The notes under the pieces: generated by a model | Told to the model about the DNA's origin: nothing | The model's database searches: none | The model's input: the letters and a program-made list of their open reading frames with translations, nothing else | Assembly: GCA_026260175.1 (NCBI GenBank) | Contig: JAKCWW010004160.1 | Span: forward strand, 1 to 42,839 | From: Reticulitermes lucifugus | Lineage: Eukaryota > Arthropoda > Insecta > Blattodea > Rhinotermitidae | Direction of reading: 5' to 3' | DNA: 42,839 nt | Made by a program: the position numbers and the translations under genes | Part shown: positions 25,841 to 31,842 of the stretch, piece by piece | Layout: every line of letters begins with the position of its first letter | Position numbering within the stretch: position 1 is the first letter of the stretch

Positions 25841-26537
25841 TTAATTAAATTCAACTATATTCACGAGCTGACACAACAGCTCGAGGGCCAATTACTGAAA
25901 CGGAACGTATATACATCAAGCGAGAAAAGTCAACGGCATGCAATATACGTAAGAATTAAAAAAACATTAAGAGCATTAAGACGATGAAGCAACAAATGCT
26001 GTAGCTAAAGACAAAAATATATTAAGTATTATGTGTATAATCCAATAACAATAAATAAATATATTATATAATACACATAAATATAATTAATTTTATATAT
26101 AAATATACACAATAAATGTATTATTATTATTTCCTCGGTTTCGTCTGAACGACTAAAGTCTGACACGTAACACGCATGACACTGTGATATAACACTAAGC
26201 ACATTTCATTAAACACTTCAACATTACAAGTAACTGGACTATTGTGCAGACACCTCTAACAGTGTCATTTTTTTTTACGGTATCTAGACATACTAGTATT
26301 ACGTCAGTACTATTGCAGCCAATTGTCACAAAGTACGCACTAGAAATGTCACACAATTACTAAAGATAAGCCTGCAAACACGGCCACAGCCTTACGAACT
26401 CGCGATCATTTCAAAAAAAGCATTAGAACGCACGTATCAGTTTTACCATATGCTTTTATAATGTACAGCAGCTACTTACTGGTCCGTAGCAAGTTTGCCC
26501 TACAAATCCTTCTCAATGACGCGAACCTCGAAACCAT
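2172..26537 (-). CDS. ATP8A: Phospholipid-transporting P4-ATPase (flippase), ATP8A1/ATP8A2-like, 5' part of gene, 13 exons
   Basis: Gene-level entry. The coding exons on the minus strand, 5' to 3', are 26480-26537 (candidate), 20825-21042, 18713-18811, 17830-17990, 16480-16677, 14425-14699, 12443-12552, 10437-10532, 8701-8826, 7455-7581, 5863-6085, 4520-4640 and 2172-2309. Together they give 1950 nt or 650 codons of a family that usually has about 1100-1200 residues. All introns are GT-AG and all phases join without a stop. Family members flip phosphatidylserine and phosphatidylethanolamine to the cytosolic leaflet, usually with a CDC50/TMEM30 beta subunit. Visible hallmarks in model numbering are the QQ pair at 92-93, DGET at 193-196, PISL at 359-362, the phosphorylated Asp at 412 in DKTGTLT, KGAD at 555-558 and DKLQDQ at 645-650. 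TM1-TM4 are present. The TGD and GDGxND motifs and TM5-TM10 must lie past the left edge. The family call is very secure. ATP8A1 versus ATP8A2 cannot be separated, since insects usually have one ATP8A. Confidence 0.93.
2493..2527. repeat. Perfect 17-bp inverted repeat with 1-nt spacer
   Basis: The arm GCAGTTTCATAGTGAAG is followed by one T and then its exact reverse complement. The arms are too short and the spacer too small for a microRNA hairpin. Confidence 0.95.
2562..2603. repeat. (TA)n microsatellite
   Basis: About 21 TA units in the intron after exon 12. Confidence 0.97.
4520..4640 (-). CDS. ATP8A: Flippase exon 12: end of nucleotide-binding domain
   Basis: Acceptor AATTCAG and donor GAG/GTATGT, 121 nt, phase 2 to 0. 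The peptide [19 protein letters not shown] continues as [21 protein letters not shown]. The EGLRTL motif is conserved across P4-ATPases. Confidence 0.95.
4641..5862 (-). other. Flippase intron 11
   Basis: AT-rich. I see no repeat family or other gene in it. Confidence 0.85.
5863..6085 (-). CDS. ATP8A: Flippase exon 11: core of nucleotide-binding domain
   Basis: Acceptor CTGAACAG and donor GAGAG/GTATGT, 223 nt, phase 1 to 2. The peptide starts [15 protein letters not shown]. It contains [18 protein letters not shown], where Phe532 is the likely adenine-stacking residue by family alignment, and [13 protein letters not shown] with the ATP-binding KGA motif. Confidence 0.95.
6086..7454 (-). other. 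Flippase intron 10
   Basis: AT-rich, with a short C-rich run next to the donor (CCCCCCTCCCCCC on the plus strand, 7429-7441). No other feature seen. Confidence 0.85.
7455..7581 (-). CDS. ATP8A: Flippase exon 10: start of nucleotide-binding domain
   Basis: Acceptor GTCCCACAG and donor CCAG/GTATGA, 127 nt, phase 0 to 1. It encodes [15 protein letters not shown], then [15 protein letters not shown] and the IQYHAASP motif. The following Asp is split across the intron, giving AASPDE as in the family. Confidence 0.95.
7582..8700 (-). other. Flippase intron 9
   Basis: AT-rich with an (AC)n run at 7922-7945. No other feature seen. Confidence 0.85.
7922..7945. repeat. (AC)n microsatellite
   Basis: A short CA dinucleotide run. 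Confidence 0.9.
8701..8826 (-). CDS. ATP8A: Flippase exon 9: phosphorylation site DKTGTLT
   Basis: Acceptor TTTCTAG and donor AAG/GTAAAT, 42 codons in phase 0. It starts [20 protein letters not shown]. Asp412 is the aspartate phosphorylated from ATP during the pump cycle, close to its position in human ATP8A1. The stretch after KKCTVA is short ([17 protein letters not shown]), about 20 residues shorter than the vertebrate insertion there. I recall insect ATP8A as also short here. Confidence 0.96.
8827..10436 (-). other. Flippase intron 8
   Basis: AT-rich. On the minus strand 8900-9170 an open stretch ([17 protein letters not shown]...) looks like decayed repeat translation, but I cannot name the family. 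Nothing else recognised. Confidence 0.8.
10437..10532 (-). CDS. ATP8A: Flippase exon 8: TM4 to P-domain linker
   Basis: Acceptor TTTCAG and donor CAG/GTACTG, exactly 32 codons in phase 0. The peptide [20 protein letters not shown] followed by [12 protein letters not shown] is the strongly conserved stalk leading into the phosphorylation site, which lies in the next exon. Confidence 0.95.
10711..10791. repeat. (TGTGT/TTGTG)n imperfect tandem repeat
   Basis: About 80 bases of almost only T and G on the plus strand, mixing TG and TGTTG units. Several overlapping open frames of low-complexity Cys and Val arise here and are artefacts. Confidence 0.9.
10877..11035 (-). mobile_element. SINE-C copy (diverged)
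   Basis: Aligned by eye with the copies at 38.9 and 42.0 kb. Shared blocks are TTGGTGGAATAATC at the tail end, CACTCTGTCCACCACAAATTC in the middle, and a decayed tRNA-like B-box region (CCTGAAATCGAACACTGG). It lies antisense on the plus strand, so the element reads in the minus direction, the same as the flippase gene. Confidence 0.7.
12443..12552 (-). CDS. ATP8A: Flippase exon 7: TM4 with PISL motif
   Basis: Acceptor GTTTCAG and donor CAG/GTGAGA, 110 nt, phase 1 to 0. It encodes the hydrophobic TM4 with [16 protein letters not shown]. The PISL motif (359-362) takes the place of PEGL in cation pumps. Its Ile forms part of the hydrophobic gate for the lipid head group in studied P4-ATPases. 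The exon is short, so it is easily missed in frame scans. Confidence 0.95.
12553..14424 (-). other. Flippase intron 6
   Basis: AT-rich, with no recognisable repeat or gene. Short open frames at 13436-14015 look random. Confidence 0.8.
14425..14699 (-). CDS. ATP8A: Flippase exon 6: end of actuator domain and TM3
   Basis: Acceptor TTGTTCCAG and donor AATG/GTAAGG, 275 nt, phase 2 to 1. The peptide runs from [19 protein letters not shown] through [20 protein letters not shown] to TM3 (about residues 302-322) and the luminal stretch KDWYIGMN. This acceptor keeps the family's normal spacing. A second in-frame acceptor 63 nt upstream would add 21 residues and is reported as a finding. Confidence 0.95.
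14700..14822. repeat. Two tandem ~60-bp units abutting exon 6 acceptor
   Basis: Unit one (14700-14759) and unit two (14763-14822) align along their length on the plus strand: CTGGAACAATTGTGCACAAT versus CTGTAACAAGTGTGCACATT at one end, and CATCTTAACTAGT versus TGTTTTAATTAGT at the other. Unit one includes the CAG of the exon 6 acceptor. Unit two carries the matching TTGTTACAG, a second possible 3' splice site. Confidence 0.85.
15878..16150 (-). mobile_element. SINE-B copy (old, diverged)
   Basis: Shows the family landmarks in antisense order: CATAGCTCCACTCATT, then GTGGTCAGCTTCATGCCCTG, TTTATCCCCAGGGAAAGAG, a degraded B box (GCAATCAAACCACGATTCC) and TAGCCTAGTCACTATA. It differs strongly from the younger copy at 22.8-23.1 kb. 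Confidence 0.7.
16480..16677 (-). CDS. ATP8A: Flippase exon 5: actuator domain with DGET motif
   Basis: Acceptor CTTGACAG and donor CA/GTATGT, 198 nt. The peptide begins [20 protein letters not shown]. The DGET motif (residues 193-196) replaces TGES of other P-type ATPases and supplies the glutamate needed for dephosphorylation. The exon ends in [18 protein letters not shown] with a split codon, phase 2. This exon is too broken by stops in the other frames to show up as one long open reading frame. Confidence 0.95.
16678..17829 (-). other. Flippase intron 4
   Basis: AT-rich. No repeat family or other gene recognised. Confidence 0.85.
17830..17990 (-). CDS. ATP8A: Flippase exon 4: start of actuator domain
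   Basis: The acceptor is GAAACAG and the donor is CCAG/GTAACA with the exon ending in AG. The 161 nt run from phase 0 to phase 2. The peptide starts [20 protein letters not shown] and includes the [17 protein letters not shown] segment typical of the actuator domain after TM2. The split Ser codon is completed by the next exon. Confidence 0.95.
17991..18712 (-). other. Flippase intron 3
   Basis: The shortest intron of the gene. It holds a 17-bp stem hairpin at 18373-18411 and nothing else recognised. Confidence 0.85.
18373..18411. repeat. Inverted repeat, 17-bp arms with 5-nt loop
   Basis: GTGACCTAAGGCACAGC, loop ATGTG, then GCTGTACCTTAGGTCAC. The arms pair at 16 of 17 positions. The stem does not extend outward, so it is shorter than a typical microRNA precursor. 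Confidence 0.9.
18713..18811 (-). CDS. ATP8A: Flippase exon 3: TM1-TM2 loop and TM2
   Basis: Acceptor TTTCAG and donor ATA/GTGAGT give exactly 33 codons, phase 0 to 0. They read [20 protein letters not shown] and then TM2, ending in AVKEIVEDI. This is near-identical to the equivalent stretch of animal ATP8A proteins. The short luminal loop PDVSPTG is diagnostic of the family. Confidence 0.96.
18812..20824 (-). other. Flippase intron 2
   Basis: AT-rich. Contains the 3' part of a SINE-B copy at 19348-19442. Near 19.73 kb the phrase GGTGGGCTCCAATGGCATAA recalls a repeat also seen near 34.08 kb (GGTGGGCTCCTATGCATAAC). Confidence 0.85.
19348..19442 (+). mobile_element. SINE-B 3' fragment
   Basis: The run TCTAGCACTGAGGTTAGG, TATACCTCTACTCCCCCTCT, GGCACATTATGGGGAGACC matches the tail of the SINE-B copy ending near 31.84 kb. 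The tRNA-like head is missing. Confidence 0.65.
20825..21042 (-). CDS. ATP8A: Flippase exon 2: N-terminal tail and TM1
   Basis: Acceptor TTTGCAG and donor CAG/GTTAGT. The exon encodes an acidic tail and then the family signature beginning around [20 protein letters not shown], followed by [18 protein letters not shown] and TM1 (about residues 72-93). It ends exactly after Gln92. That residue is the first Gln of the QQ pair, which in yeast Drs2 contributes to substrate choice at the entry gate. The second Gln starts the next exon. Phase 1 in, phase 0 out. Confidence 0.95.
22098..22342 (-). mobile_element. SINE-A copy with perfect target-site duplication and internal gap
   Basis: Flanked by exact 13-bp direct repeats ATACAACAGCATA (22085-22097 and 22343-22355). 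On the minus strand it shows the B-box-like GGGTTCGATTCCCG and then GTCATTGGAATTAATTCCTTG. At its tail is TGTAATGGGATTGCTTTACC. It lacks the A-box end of the full copy at 36.8 kb. The N run sits inside the element. Confidence 0.88.
22157..22261. other. Assembly gap (105 N)
   Basis: A run of undetermined bases inside a SINE. The SINE's expected length suggests the gap is about the right size and hides only repeat sequence. Confidence 1.
22810..23096 (-). mobile_element. SINE-B copy, young, with perfect 14-bp target-site duplication
   Basis: Flanked by CTGTCTTTATAACA at 22796-22809 and 23097-23110. On the minus strand it starts GGGCCGGGATAGCATAGTCG (A-box-like), followed by a tRNA-type B box in GGGGATCGAATCCCGG. 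It ends in a tail with CCATCTAGCGCCGAGG and TACCTTTTAC. Its translation contains [19 protein letters not shown], a peptide familiar from spurious insect protein models. This is the best reference copy of the family in the window. Confidence 0.92.
23249..23267. repeat. (TA)n microsatellite
   Basis: A short TA run in a region that also repeats GACTAACCTGACGTCTAACC and TAGCCTAACGTCTAACC at 23322-23407. Confidence 0.85.
23759..24152. mobile_element. Foldback element (long inverted repeat, MITE-like)
   Basis: The two arms of about 170 bp are near-perfect reverse complements. The outer ends pair AAACAACACAATATACTCCG with CGGAGTATATTGTGTTGTTT. The inner ends pair TTACAATAAATATTGTAAC with GTTACAATATTTATTGTAA around a roughly 30-nt loop. 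Each arm contains GGACTGAAACATGTCG. No protein is encoded, so mobilisation in trans is assumed. Confidence 0.85.
24369..24404. repeat. (ATT)n microsatellite, possible LINE tail on minus strand
   Basis: About twelve ATT units. On the minus strand it follows GGACTCTGCTCCACGGAGTT. This arrangement would fit the (TAA)n tail of a non-LTR element pointing in the minus direction, but no coding part is visible next to it. Confidence 0.6.
25413..25840 (+). pseudogene. 5'-truncated LINE: C-terminal tail of reverse transcriptase protein plus (AAT)n tail
   Basis: The open frame to 25745 ends in a conserved-looking tail: [19 protein letters not shown], then [17 protein letters not shown], then [19 protein letters not shown] and a stop. 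I recall this pattern (IPK-L, then LQKAVLLNTCHIVRKFL) as the C-terminus of reverse-transcriptase polyproteins in insect non-LTR retrotransposons. About 60 bp after the stop the sequence runs into about 12 AAT units, a tail type used by some LINEs. The reverse transcriptase core is missing, so the copy is dead. The exact LINE clade is not determined. Confidence 0.7.
26480..26537 (-). CDS. ATP8A: Candidate first coding exon of the flippase (19 codons)
   Basis: An ATG opens a 19-codon frame starting [12 protein letters not shown] and rich in Arg and Leu. It ends in a good donor (CCA then GTAAGT) with one base of a split codon. Exon 2 starts with the two bases needed to finish that codon (A plus AT gives Asn), so the phases match. 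A TAG lies in frame two codons before the ATG, so translation cannot start further upstream in this exon. The N-terminus of this family is poorly conserved, so homology does not decide the call. An unseen exon in the 5.4-kb intron remains possible. Confidence 0.5.
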
Positions 26538-26953
26538 ATTGACCTACAAGTGTAAATGAATGTCTCAAACACTAGGCGCACTTCTACTGTTCAGCTATAC
26601 ATTTTAGGCCGTTGCATGCGGGGGATTTCTTAGCGAGACCCCTCCATATTGAATACTACGACCAGCTACCAACTTGTTGCCAAAACCGACCCGTACAGCG
26701 CCGGCGTCCCAGGTGACACTACAGCATCGAAATATGACGTCATTTCCTTCACGTTTACACATTTTTATTATGACTCAATAGCGACCGCTACTTTCAAGTG
26801 TGAATACCTCTATTCACATTAGTTTCAGAACTGCAAAGACGCCAACTGAATAACAAACAACAGGTAGCAAATACAAACAGTCTACTCTTCCTACGCGCTA
26901 AGTTCTAGGCTGATTTACCTCTCCCCTCCCTCGGCCAATGCGGGACGCTTACC
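26538..26953 (-). promoter_or_regulatory. Probable 5' flank or UTR region of the flippase gene
   Basis: Unlike the introns, this block has many CpG dinucleotides and no recognisable repeat. It holds the CRE. At its far end is a strong donor on the minus strand (GACCAG/GTAAGC, exon end at 26953). Just before the candidate ATG is a weak acceptor (CACTTGTAG then GTCAATATG). Together these allow a non-coding first exon upstream of 26953 spliced to the ATG exon. I see no clear TATA box. RNA evidence would be needed to decide between a promoter here and one further upstream. Confidence 0.3.
26735..26742. promoter_or_regulatory. Perfect CRE palindrome TGACGTCA
   Basis: The full 8-bp cAMP-response element sits about 200 bp upstream of the candidate flippase start codon, in a stretch locally rich in CpG compared with the gene body. 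CREB/ATF proteins bind this site. Its use here is inferred from position only. If the upstream donor at 26951-26952 is real, this site would lie in a 5' UTR intron. Confidence 0.4.
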
Positions 26954-27057
26954 TGGTCGGCATATCAGCCGACAAGCGAACATTTATCGGCAACACGCGG
27001 AAATACCAAACTGGTTTCAAACTGAGCATTCAAGGCTTCCTGACTAGTCGACTAGTA

Positions 27058-27190
27058 CTCACCGACGTTTCGGAGAAGCGTACTGCCTCCATCATCTGAG
27101 TCTAGCAGCCCGAGAATTCTTTTCGGATTGCCAGACCCTGTAAATGGGTAAATAGAGGCAGAACATCCCTCCGAAACGTCGGAAATTGCC
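27058..27190. repeat. Pair of convergent GAAACGTCGG stem-loop signatures
   Basis: On the minus strand CAGATGATGGAGGCAG is followed by CTTCTCCGAAACGTCGG. On the plus strand CATCCCTCCGAAACGTCGG appears about 100 bp away. The signature recurs elsewhere in the window and probably marks ends of decayed mobile elements. Confidence 0.5.
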
Positions 27191-27573
27191 ATTCGTGACG
27201 GCGTAACATCCAAAAAGACCTTTCATCTTCATCAGCATCGCTGTCACAACCTCAAATGTCGCATGTTTTTAAATCAAAATCTGCTACTGAAATTACCAAC
27301 AAGTTTATCTTTCCTTCAGTTGCTTGGGAATTTAATAATGCTGTACCAGCCGTTGATGTGAGAGTGTGTCAAACGAGATTTGGTTGTCTGCCAGTGATGA
27401 ATCAGGACAGCAAACGGTCTGTGTACGCGTGATTCAAGCACCATCCCAGCATTTTCGAGCCTTTCAGAAAACCGTAAGGCAAAGCCTATCACCAGCGATG
27501 TTTTAATGGGGCACCTCCTAACGTGACTTAAATGCTTTTTTTTCACGTTACTATCACCGTGCATCTTCACTAG
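27191..27573. other. Intergenic, nothing recognised
   Basis: No coding signature, repeat or RNA seen on either strand. Confidence 0.6.
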
Positions 27574-27765
27574 TTAAACAAATTTTTACACCAACCGATG
27601 CATTATTAAAACCACCTTTATTGTAGCTTTTGTAAATATATACCCCTACATATGTTTCGATCGACGATGATCTGAGGATCGAAACATATGTAGGGTTACA
27701 TATTTACAAAAGCTACAATAAAGGTGGTTTTAATAGTGCATAGGTTGGTGTAAAAATTTGTTTAA
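27574..27765. mobile_element. Foldback element, ~90-bp arms
   Basis: The left arm begins TTAAACAAATTTTTACACC. The right arm ends with its reverse complement GGTGTAAAAATTTGTTTAA. The inner ends are CATATGTTTCGATC and GATCGAAACATATG around a short centre with GACGATGATCTGAG. A few mismatches separate the arms. It is non-coding. Confidence 0.85.
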
Positions 27766-27825
27766 TTGTGTGACTTAAATGCGTTAGAACTGTCAGTCGG
27801 CTCGATAATCTGTCCACGATATGGA

Positions 27826-28112
27826 AATTGCCGATCCCGTTGGCCGCGCGGTCTAAGGCGTGGGTCTGCGGCCTCTCGCTTTCTGCGTTTGCGAGTTCGA
27901 ATCCCGCCGGGGGCATGGATGTCTGTCTCTTGTGAGTGTTGTGTGTTGTCACGCAGAGGTTTCTGCGACGGGCTGATCACTCGTCCACAGGAGTCCTACC
28001 GAGTGTGTGTGTGTCATTGAGTGTGATCAAAGGCAACAATAACCTCTACACCTACAATGAGTAGGAATAAATAGGTCAGACTAGTGAAAGAAAGAAAGAA
28101 AGATTAAGGAAA
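27826..28112 (+). mobile_element. tRNA-Leu-like SINE
   Basis: The head CGTTGGCCGCGCGGTCTAAG strongly resembles the 5' half of a tRNA-Leu (A box with GGCCGxGCGGTCTAAGG). A B box in GCGAGTTCGAATCCCGCCGG follows. A tRNA-unrelated body contains GTGTGTGTGTG. The 3' end is (GAAA)n, GTGAAAGAAAGAAAGAAAG. There is no intact acceptor stem, so this is not a functional tRNA gene. The head differs from SINE-A, -B and -C. Confidence 0.8.
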
Positions 28113-28474
28113 TGGAAACTAACAAACACTCTCGTGCGTACAGGATCACTGTTTAGACTGGAGGATTTACGTAAAATATTTAGAAGTTTCAAAACAGGTG
28201 TGATCTCCTTCAGTTTGCAGTTCATTCCTTGTTGGGTTAGAAAAAGAACTATTGTGATAGTATGGCCTGTCTTATTTTACTGCAGCTACCGGCAAACGTA
28301 GACAGAAAGTATTCAAGAATCGAATTAACAAGTACGAGAAACCTATTGGGAATTCTTACCCTCCCTTTTCTATATCACCGCCTCTCCTTTCCAGCGCGGT
28401 TTATTCTTTTACCCCGCAGATGGAGACAGCAGGTTCCTCCGAAAAGTAAAAAATCTGCCACACAACGCGACATC
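28113..28474. other. Intergenic, nothing recognised
   Basis: No convincing coding or repeat signal. Confidence 0.6.
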
Positions 28475-28640
28475 TAATTGAGACCGGCTCTGGGGTACAG
28501 TACATAGCCCCCCCCCTTCCTATACAATAGCTGCCAAGACCCTTTCCGCGGGTGGTAAAGCGGCCGAGGCGTGAAGATGACCTGACATCTACCTGGTGCA
28601 CAGATTAAGAACGCCGTCACGTCACTCCTCAACATGTCGT
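28475..28640 (+). mobile_element. SINE-B fragment, decayed
   Basis: Keeps the body landmarks CCTATACAATAGCTG, GGTGGTAAAGCGGCCGAGGC and GTGAAGATGACC in SINE-B order. A poly-C run replaces part of the 5' body. The tRNA head is absent. Confidence 0.55.
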
Positions 28641-28869
28641 CATGGCGTGATGATATGTTGGAATAGGGACAATTCCACCGTAATGTTCTACATGTGTTAT
28701 TGTTTGTATCCCGTTGTTCTGTATGAAGCACGTAAATAGAAAGTGTCATGAAAACCCCTCTTTCGCCTCCTTAGAGAAGGTAGACGGCGCACCCCCCCCC
28801 CATTAGCGGTGACTAACCCACGGTCCTTTTGGACCACATTCTCCCAATTCCCAGTGCTGCGTCTGGTTC

Positions 28870-29470
28870 CTTTTCCTTTTTCAGTCCTACTTTTTGTATT
28901 CGCGTTTGTTATTTTATAGATTGATTTATTTTTATACATTTTTCATATTCTGTATTTTTACCCTTCTTTACTTTTTATACTGTTATTATTTATTACTAAT
29001 TTCTTATTTTGTTTTACTTTTATTTTTATTGTTTGGATTTATTTTTACACTTTTTTGTTTCGGTTGATTTTTCTTTTTATTCCTCAATCGTTCTATGTCT
29101 ACTTTCATTATTTTTATTTATAATTCCCTCTTTTTAATTAATATATTCGTTTATTTTGGTTTACTTCCCTTTCCTGTTATTGCTGCATTCCATACATTTT
29201 TCTCCCATTATTCTCACCCTGCTTCACTGGCAGCGACTTGGCCGCCCTGAGACCGGTTCTCGACCAGGTATCCCACTAGCCACTTTGCGTGTCTCCCCCC
29301 CCCACACCCCTTCGCTGTTATGATTTTTTCTTCTTCTAATTTATTTATTTTTATTATTAATTGTTTACTGTTTGTTTTATTTGTATTTTATTTATTTAGC
29401 TTTGTCTTTATATTTTCCTCCCTTGCTGTTACTCTATTCCATACATGTTTTTTTCAGCTGTCTTAGCTGA
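28870..29470 (+). other. T-rich strand-asymmetric tract
   Basis: About 600 bases in which T far exceeds A on the plus strand, with repeated TTTTTATT and TTTATTTATTT phrases, broken at 29.22-29.33 kb by a G- and C-richer island. No gene seen. Confidence 0.75.
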
Positions 29471-29639
29471 CTGCATTCTCGGTACCCCCAGTTCCTTTAC
29501 GTTGCCTCTATCTACCCCTCTCTCACCCTGGTTCCTCCATATTTGCTGTCATCACGCCTACTGATTGCTACCCCGCGCGCACCTTCCCATATAGAATCTA
29601 CGTTATACGTTGCTGGCTTTCTTTCTTTCCTACTCGGAC

Positions 29640-29700
29640 TCTTGATCCGTGAAGATGGGACCGATACGTTATCCCGAAACGTCGGTAAACAATTACCACA
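29640..29700 (+). repeat. GAAACGTCGG stem-loop signature
   Basis: GTGAAGATGGGACC, then ATCCCGAAACGTCGGTAAAC. GGGA and TCCC can pair and place GAAAC directly after the stem, as in the other members of this recurring signature. Confidence 0.5.
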
Positions 29701-29754
29701 CGACGCCGCGTAATCTTACAGGTTATCTTGCACAAAGCTTTTTACTGTTCTATA

Positions 29755-29789
29755 TAATAATAATAACAATAATAATAATAATAATAAAA
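29755..29789. repeat. (AAT)n microsatellite
   Basis: Imperfect AATAAT run with one AAC variant unit. Confidence 0.9.
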
Positions 29790-29846
29790 TACTGTTTTGT
29801 ACAAGATACCCTATACTTCTGTTTAAGTTCTCTATATGCCTCAAAA

Positions 29847-30120
29847 GAGGGTACTGCGCTGCAAGCCGGAAGGTCGCGGGTTCGATTCACGATTGAGTCA
29901 TTGGAATTTTTCGTTGACTTAATTCTTCCGGCCGCACTATTGCCAGGGGGTCGACCCAGCTTCTAACAGAAATGAGTATCAGAGATATCTCCTGGGGGGA
30001 AAAGGTGGCCAGTGCGTAGGGCTGACAACCTTACCACCTTCATGTGCCGATTGACTAGAAATTCTGGGAGCTTCAACCTCCTGGAAACCTAAGGGCCTGT
30101 AATGGGATAGCTTTGCCTTT
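29847..30120 (+). mobile_element. SINE-A copy
   Basis: Contains GCAAGCCGGAAGGTCGCGGG, then TTCGATTCACGATTGAGTCA and GGCCGCACTATTG. At the tail is ATTCTGGGAGCTTCAACCTC and GGGCCTGTAATGGGATAGC. It matches the full copy at 36.8 kb block by block, but its A-box half is degraded. Confidence 0.82.
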
Positions 30121-30473
30121 TTTCATGTGGTTCAAAAGGTGTGTGACATCGTTCTGGTACCGTAATGGCAGAACATTCCCTTAAATAATCGGCAAAATCG
30201 CGGTCTAACACAACTAATGCCTTCATAGTAGCTTAGTTCGTGTAAGTTGTGTTTTGTTGCATCCTTACTCAGTCTTTTAAGAATGTCAATTATCAAAGCC
30301 AAATTTTCATCCGATATGTTAAAGTTCAAGTGATTATCCTACACTGAATTTTAAGTTTTTATTAAAAACTTTGTAGTTCTAAGTTTTCACACGTGTAGAG
30401 TTTAGAATATACACTATGTACATATACATACGATTTTCAACAGAAGCAACAATTTTTTATCTTCTCCGAAACG
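30121..30473. other. Intergenic, nothing recognised
   Basis: AT-rich. A 65-codon minus-strand frame here shows no family signature. Confidence 0.6.
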
Positions 30474-30640
30474 TCCAGACCTACTCCGAGGCCCATCCAG
30501 CCTCCTATTTAATAAGTACCGAGGCGTCCTTCCGCCGGGGTACAGCGGCCGGGGCGTGGTGTTGACCATTCACCTATATCTAATGTAGAGGTTAAGACGT
30601 GTAGAACTCTACATCAACCCCCCCCCCCAATATACCGTGC
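30474..30640 (+). mobile_element. SINE-B fragment (3' two thirds)
   Basis: CCAGACCTACTCCGAGGCCC, CCAGCCTCCTATTTAATAAG, GTACAGCGGCCGGGGCGTGG and GTTGACCATTCACC follow SINE-B order. The tRNA-like head is missing. Directly before it is TTCTCCGAAACGTCCAGACC, so it seems fused to a GAAACGTC signature. Confidence 0.7.
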
Positions 30641-31554
30641 CTTTACCATATGGTACAAGACTTTCCTGAGTTCGGTTGTGTCCGTCTTTAAGTAGCTGGT
30701 AAGGGCACTAAATTGTGGTATCCAAAATTCCATCTAAAGCCCCCATTAGGTATCCCGCCCTGCAATCTGCAGATTGAGACGGAGATGACCTCCGAAACGT
30801 CGTACGATTGCTATAAGAAACGAATTTGTAACCACCGGGACGTGTTCTGAGAATCTGCTACTATTGATAAAAGCGGTTACTTCTACTTCCTCTATTGATT
30901 GCGTCTTTATGCGGACAGTTCAGACCTAAATTTAGCAAGTGGCGTTGGCGGCGCCCCGCCTAATGATCTCTACAACATAAATCTACTCGGAAGTTTTAAA
31001 TTTGAAATATGCAACACAAAACAGAAAAACACACAAACAAATTAAAGAAGCTTAGAATTTAATACCGTATAGTGCAAAGACGTACTGAGTACCTTCGCCT
31101 GAAGTTTCATGTAGTTTTCGGATTCGTAAATTAATGTCATTCGTCAAATAGGGAAATACGGTTAAATGTTTAACAAACATTTTCAATAATATCTTCAGAA
31201 TAATGTGTTCAGGAAGTCACACCGTATTTCACGTGCCTAGCAGAAATGCTTCGTCGCTTGCACTTAGCGATCAACTTGGCTACAGCATTAGATAAAGCTT
31301 CTGGCATATTCGGGAGGTAACCGGATCGATTTTAGGCGAGACGTTTTGTGGCTTTCTTAAGTCCGTTCGGGCAAATACAGGAACAGCACACCTTATTAGG
31401 CCACGAACATTTCCTTCCACATCCTTTCAAATTCATTATTCACTGACCATCTCACGTTACACAGAGTGACTTACAGAAATCAGTAAATAAAGCACAGATT
31501 AAACAAAATTAGAAGAATTCAGATCATCAAATTTTCGAACCTAAGCTCAAAGAC
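30641..31554. other. Intergenic, mostly unrecognised
   Basis: Contains one more GAAACGTCG signature near 30.79-30.81 kb (GGAGATGACCTCCGAAACG). No coding signal. Confidence 0.6.
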
Positions 31555-31842
31555 GGGGCTGGAATAGCGTAGTCCGTATAGCGACTCGCTGCTGGATATA
31601 AGGTTTCGGGTTTGAACTCCGGTGGGAGCAAAATATTTTCTCTGCTCCCGATCGACCCTGGGGCTCAACCAGCCTCCCTGTACAATAAGTAACGGTGCTA
31701 ACTCTAGGTGTAAAGCGGCCGGAGTGTGGCATTTCCCATCCACCGCCACCTAGCGTCCAGGTTAACAATGAGTAGATGCATACCTCTACTTCCCCTCTGT
31801 GCCTTTATGGCATGTTACTGGGAGACCTTCGCCTTTAACTTT
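31555..31842 (+). mobile_element. SINE-B copy, near full length
   Basis: Head GGGGCTGGAATAGCGTAGTC with A-box-like sequence, then a B box in GGGTTTGAACTCCGGTGGG. The body CGATCGACCCTGGGGCTCAA and TGTAAAGCGGCCGGAG follows. The tail is ACCTCTACTTCCCCTCTGTG and TTACTGGGAGACCTTCGCC. No clear flanking duplication. Confidence 0.85.

Larger units (their letters stand above)
21043..26479 (-). other. Flippase intron 1 (candidate)
   Basis: The longest intron, 5.4 kb. It holds two SINEs with target-site duplications, an assembly gap, a 394-bp foldback element, a LINE tail and several trinucleotide runs, all listed separately. CpG dinucleotides become common within it, from about 22.3 kb. Confidence 0.6.

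Noticed and set aside
27826-27905. tRNA-Leu gene
   Set aside because: The A and B boxes are good, but the acceptor stem does not close and a SINE body with a GAAA-type tail follows, so it is a SINE head.
29645-29690. Active hammerhead ribozyme at this GAAACGTCGG site
   Set aside because: The CTGATGA core is absent here (GTGAAGATG instead), so only a decayed resemblance can be claimed.
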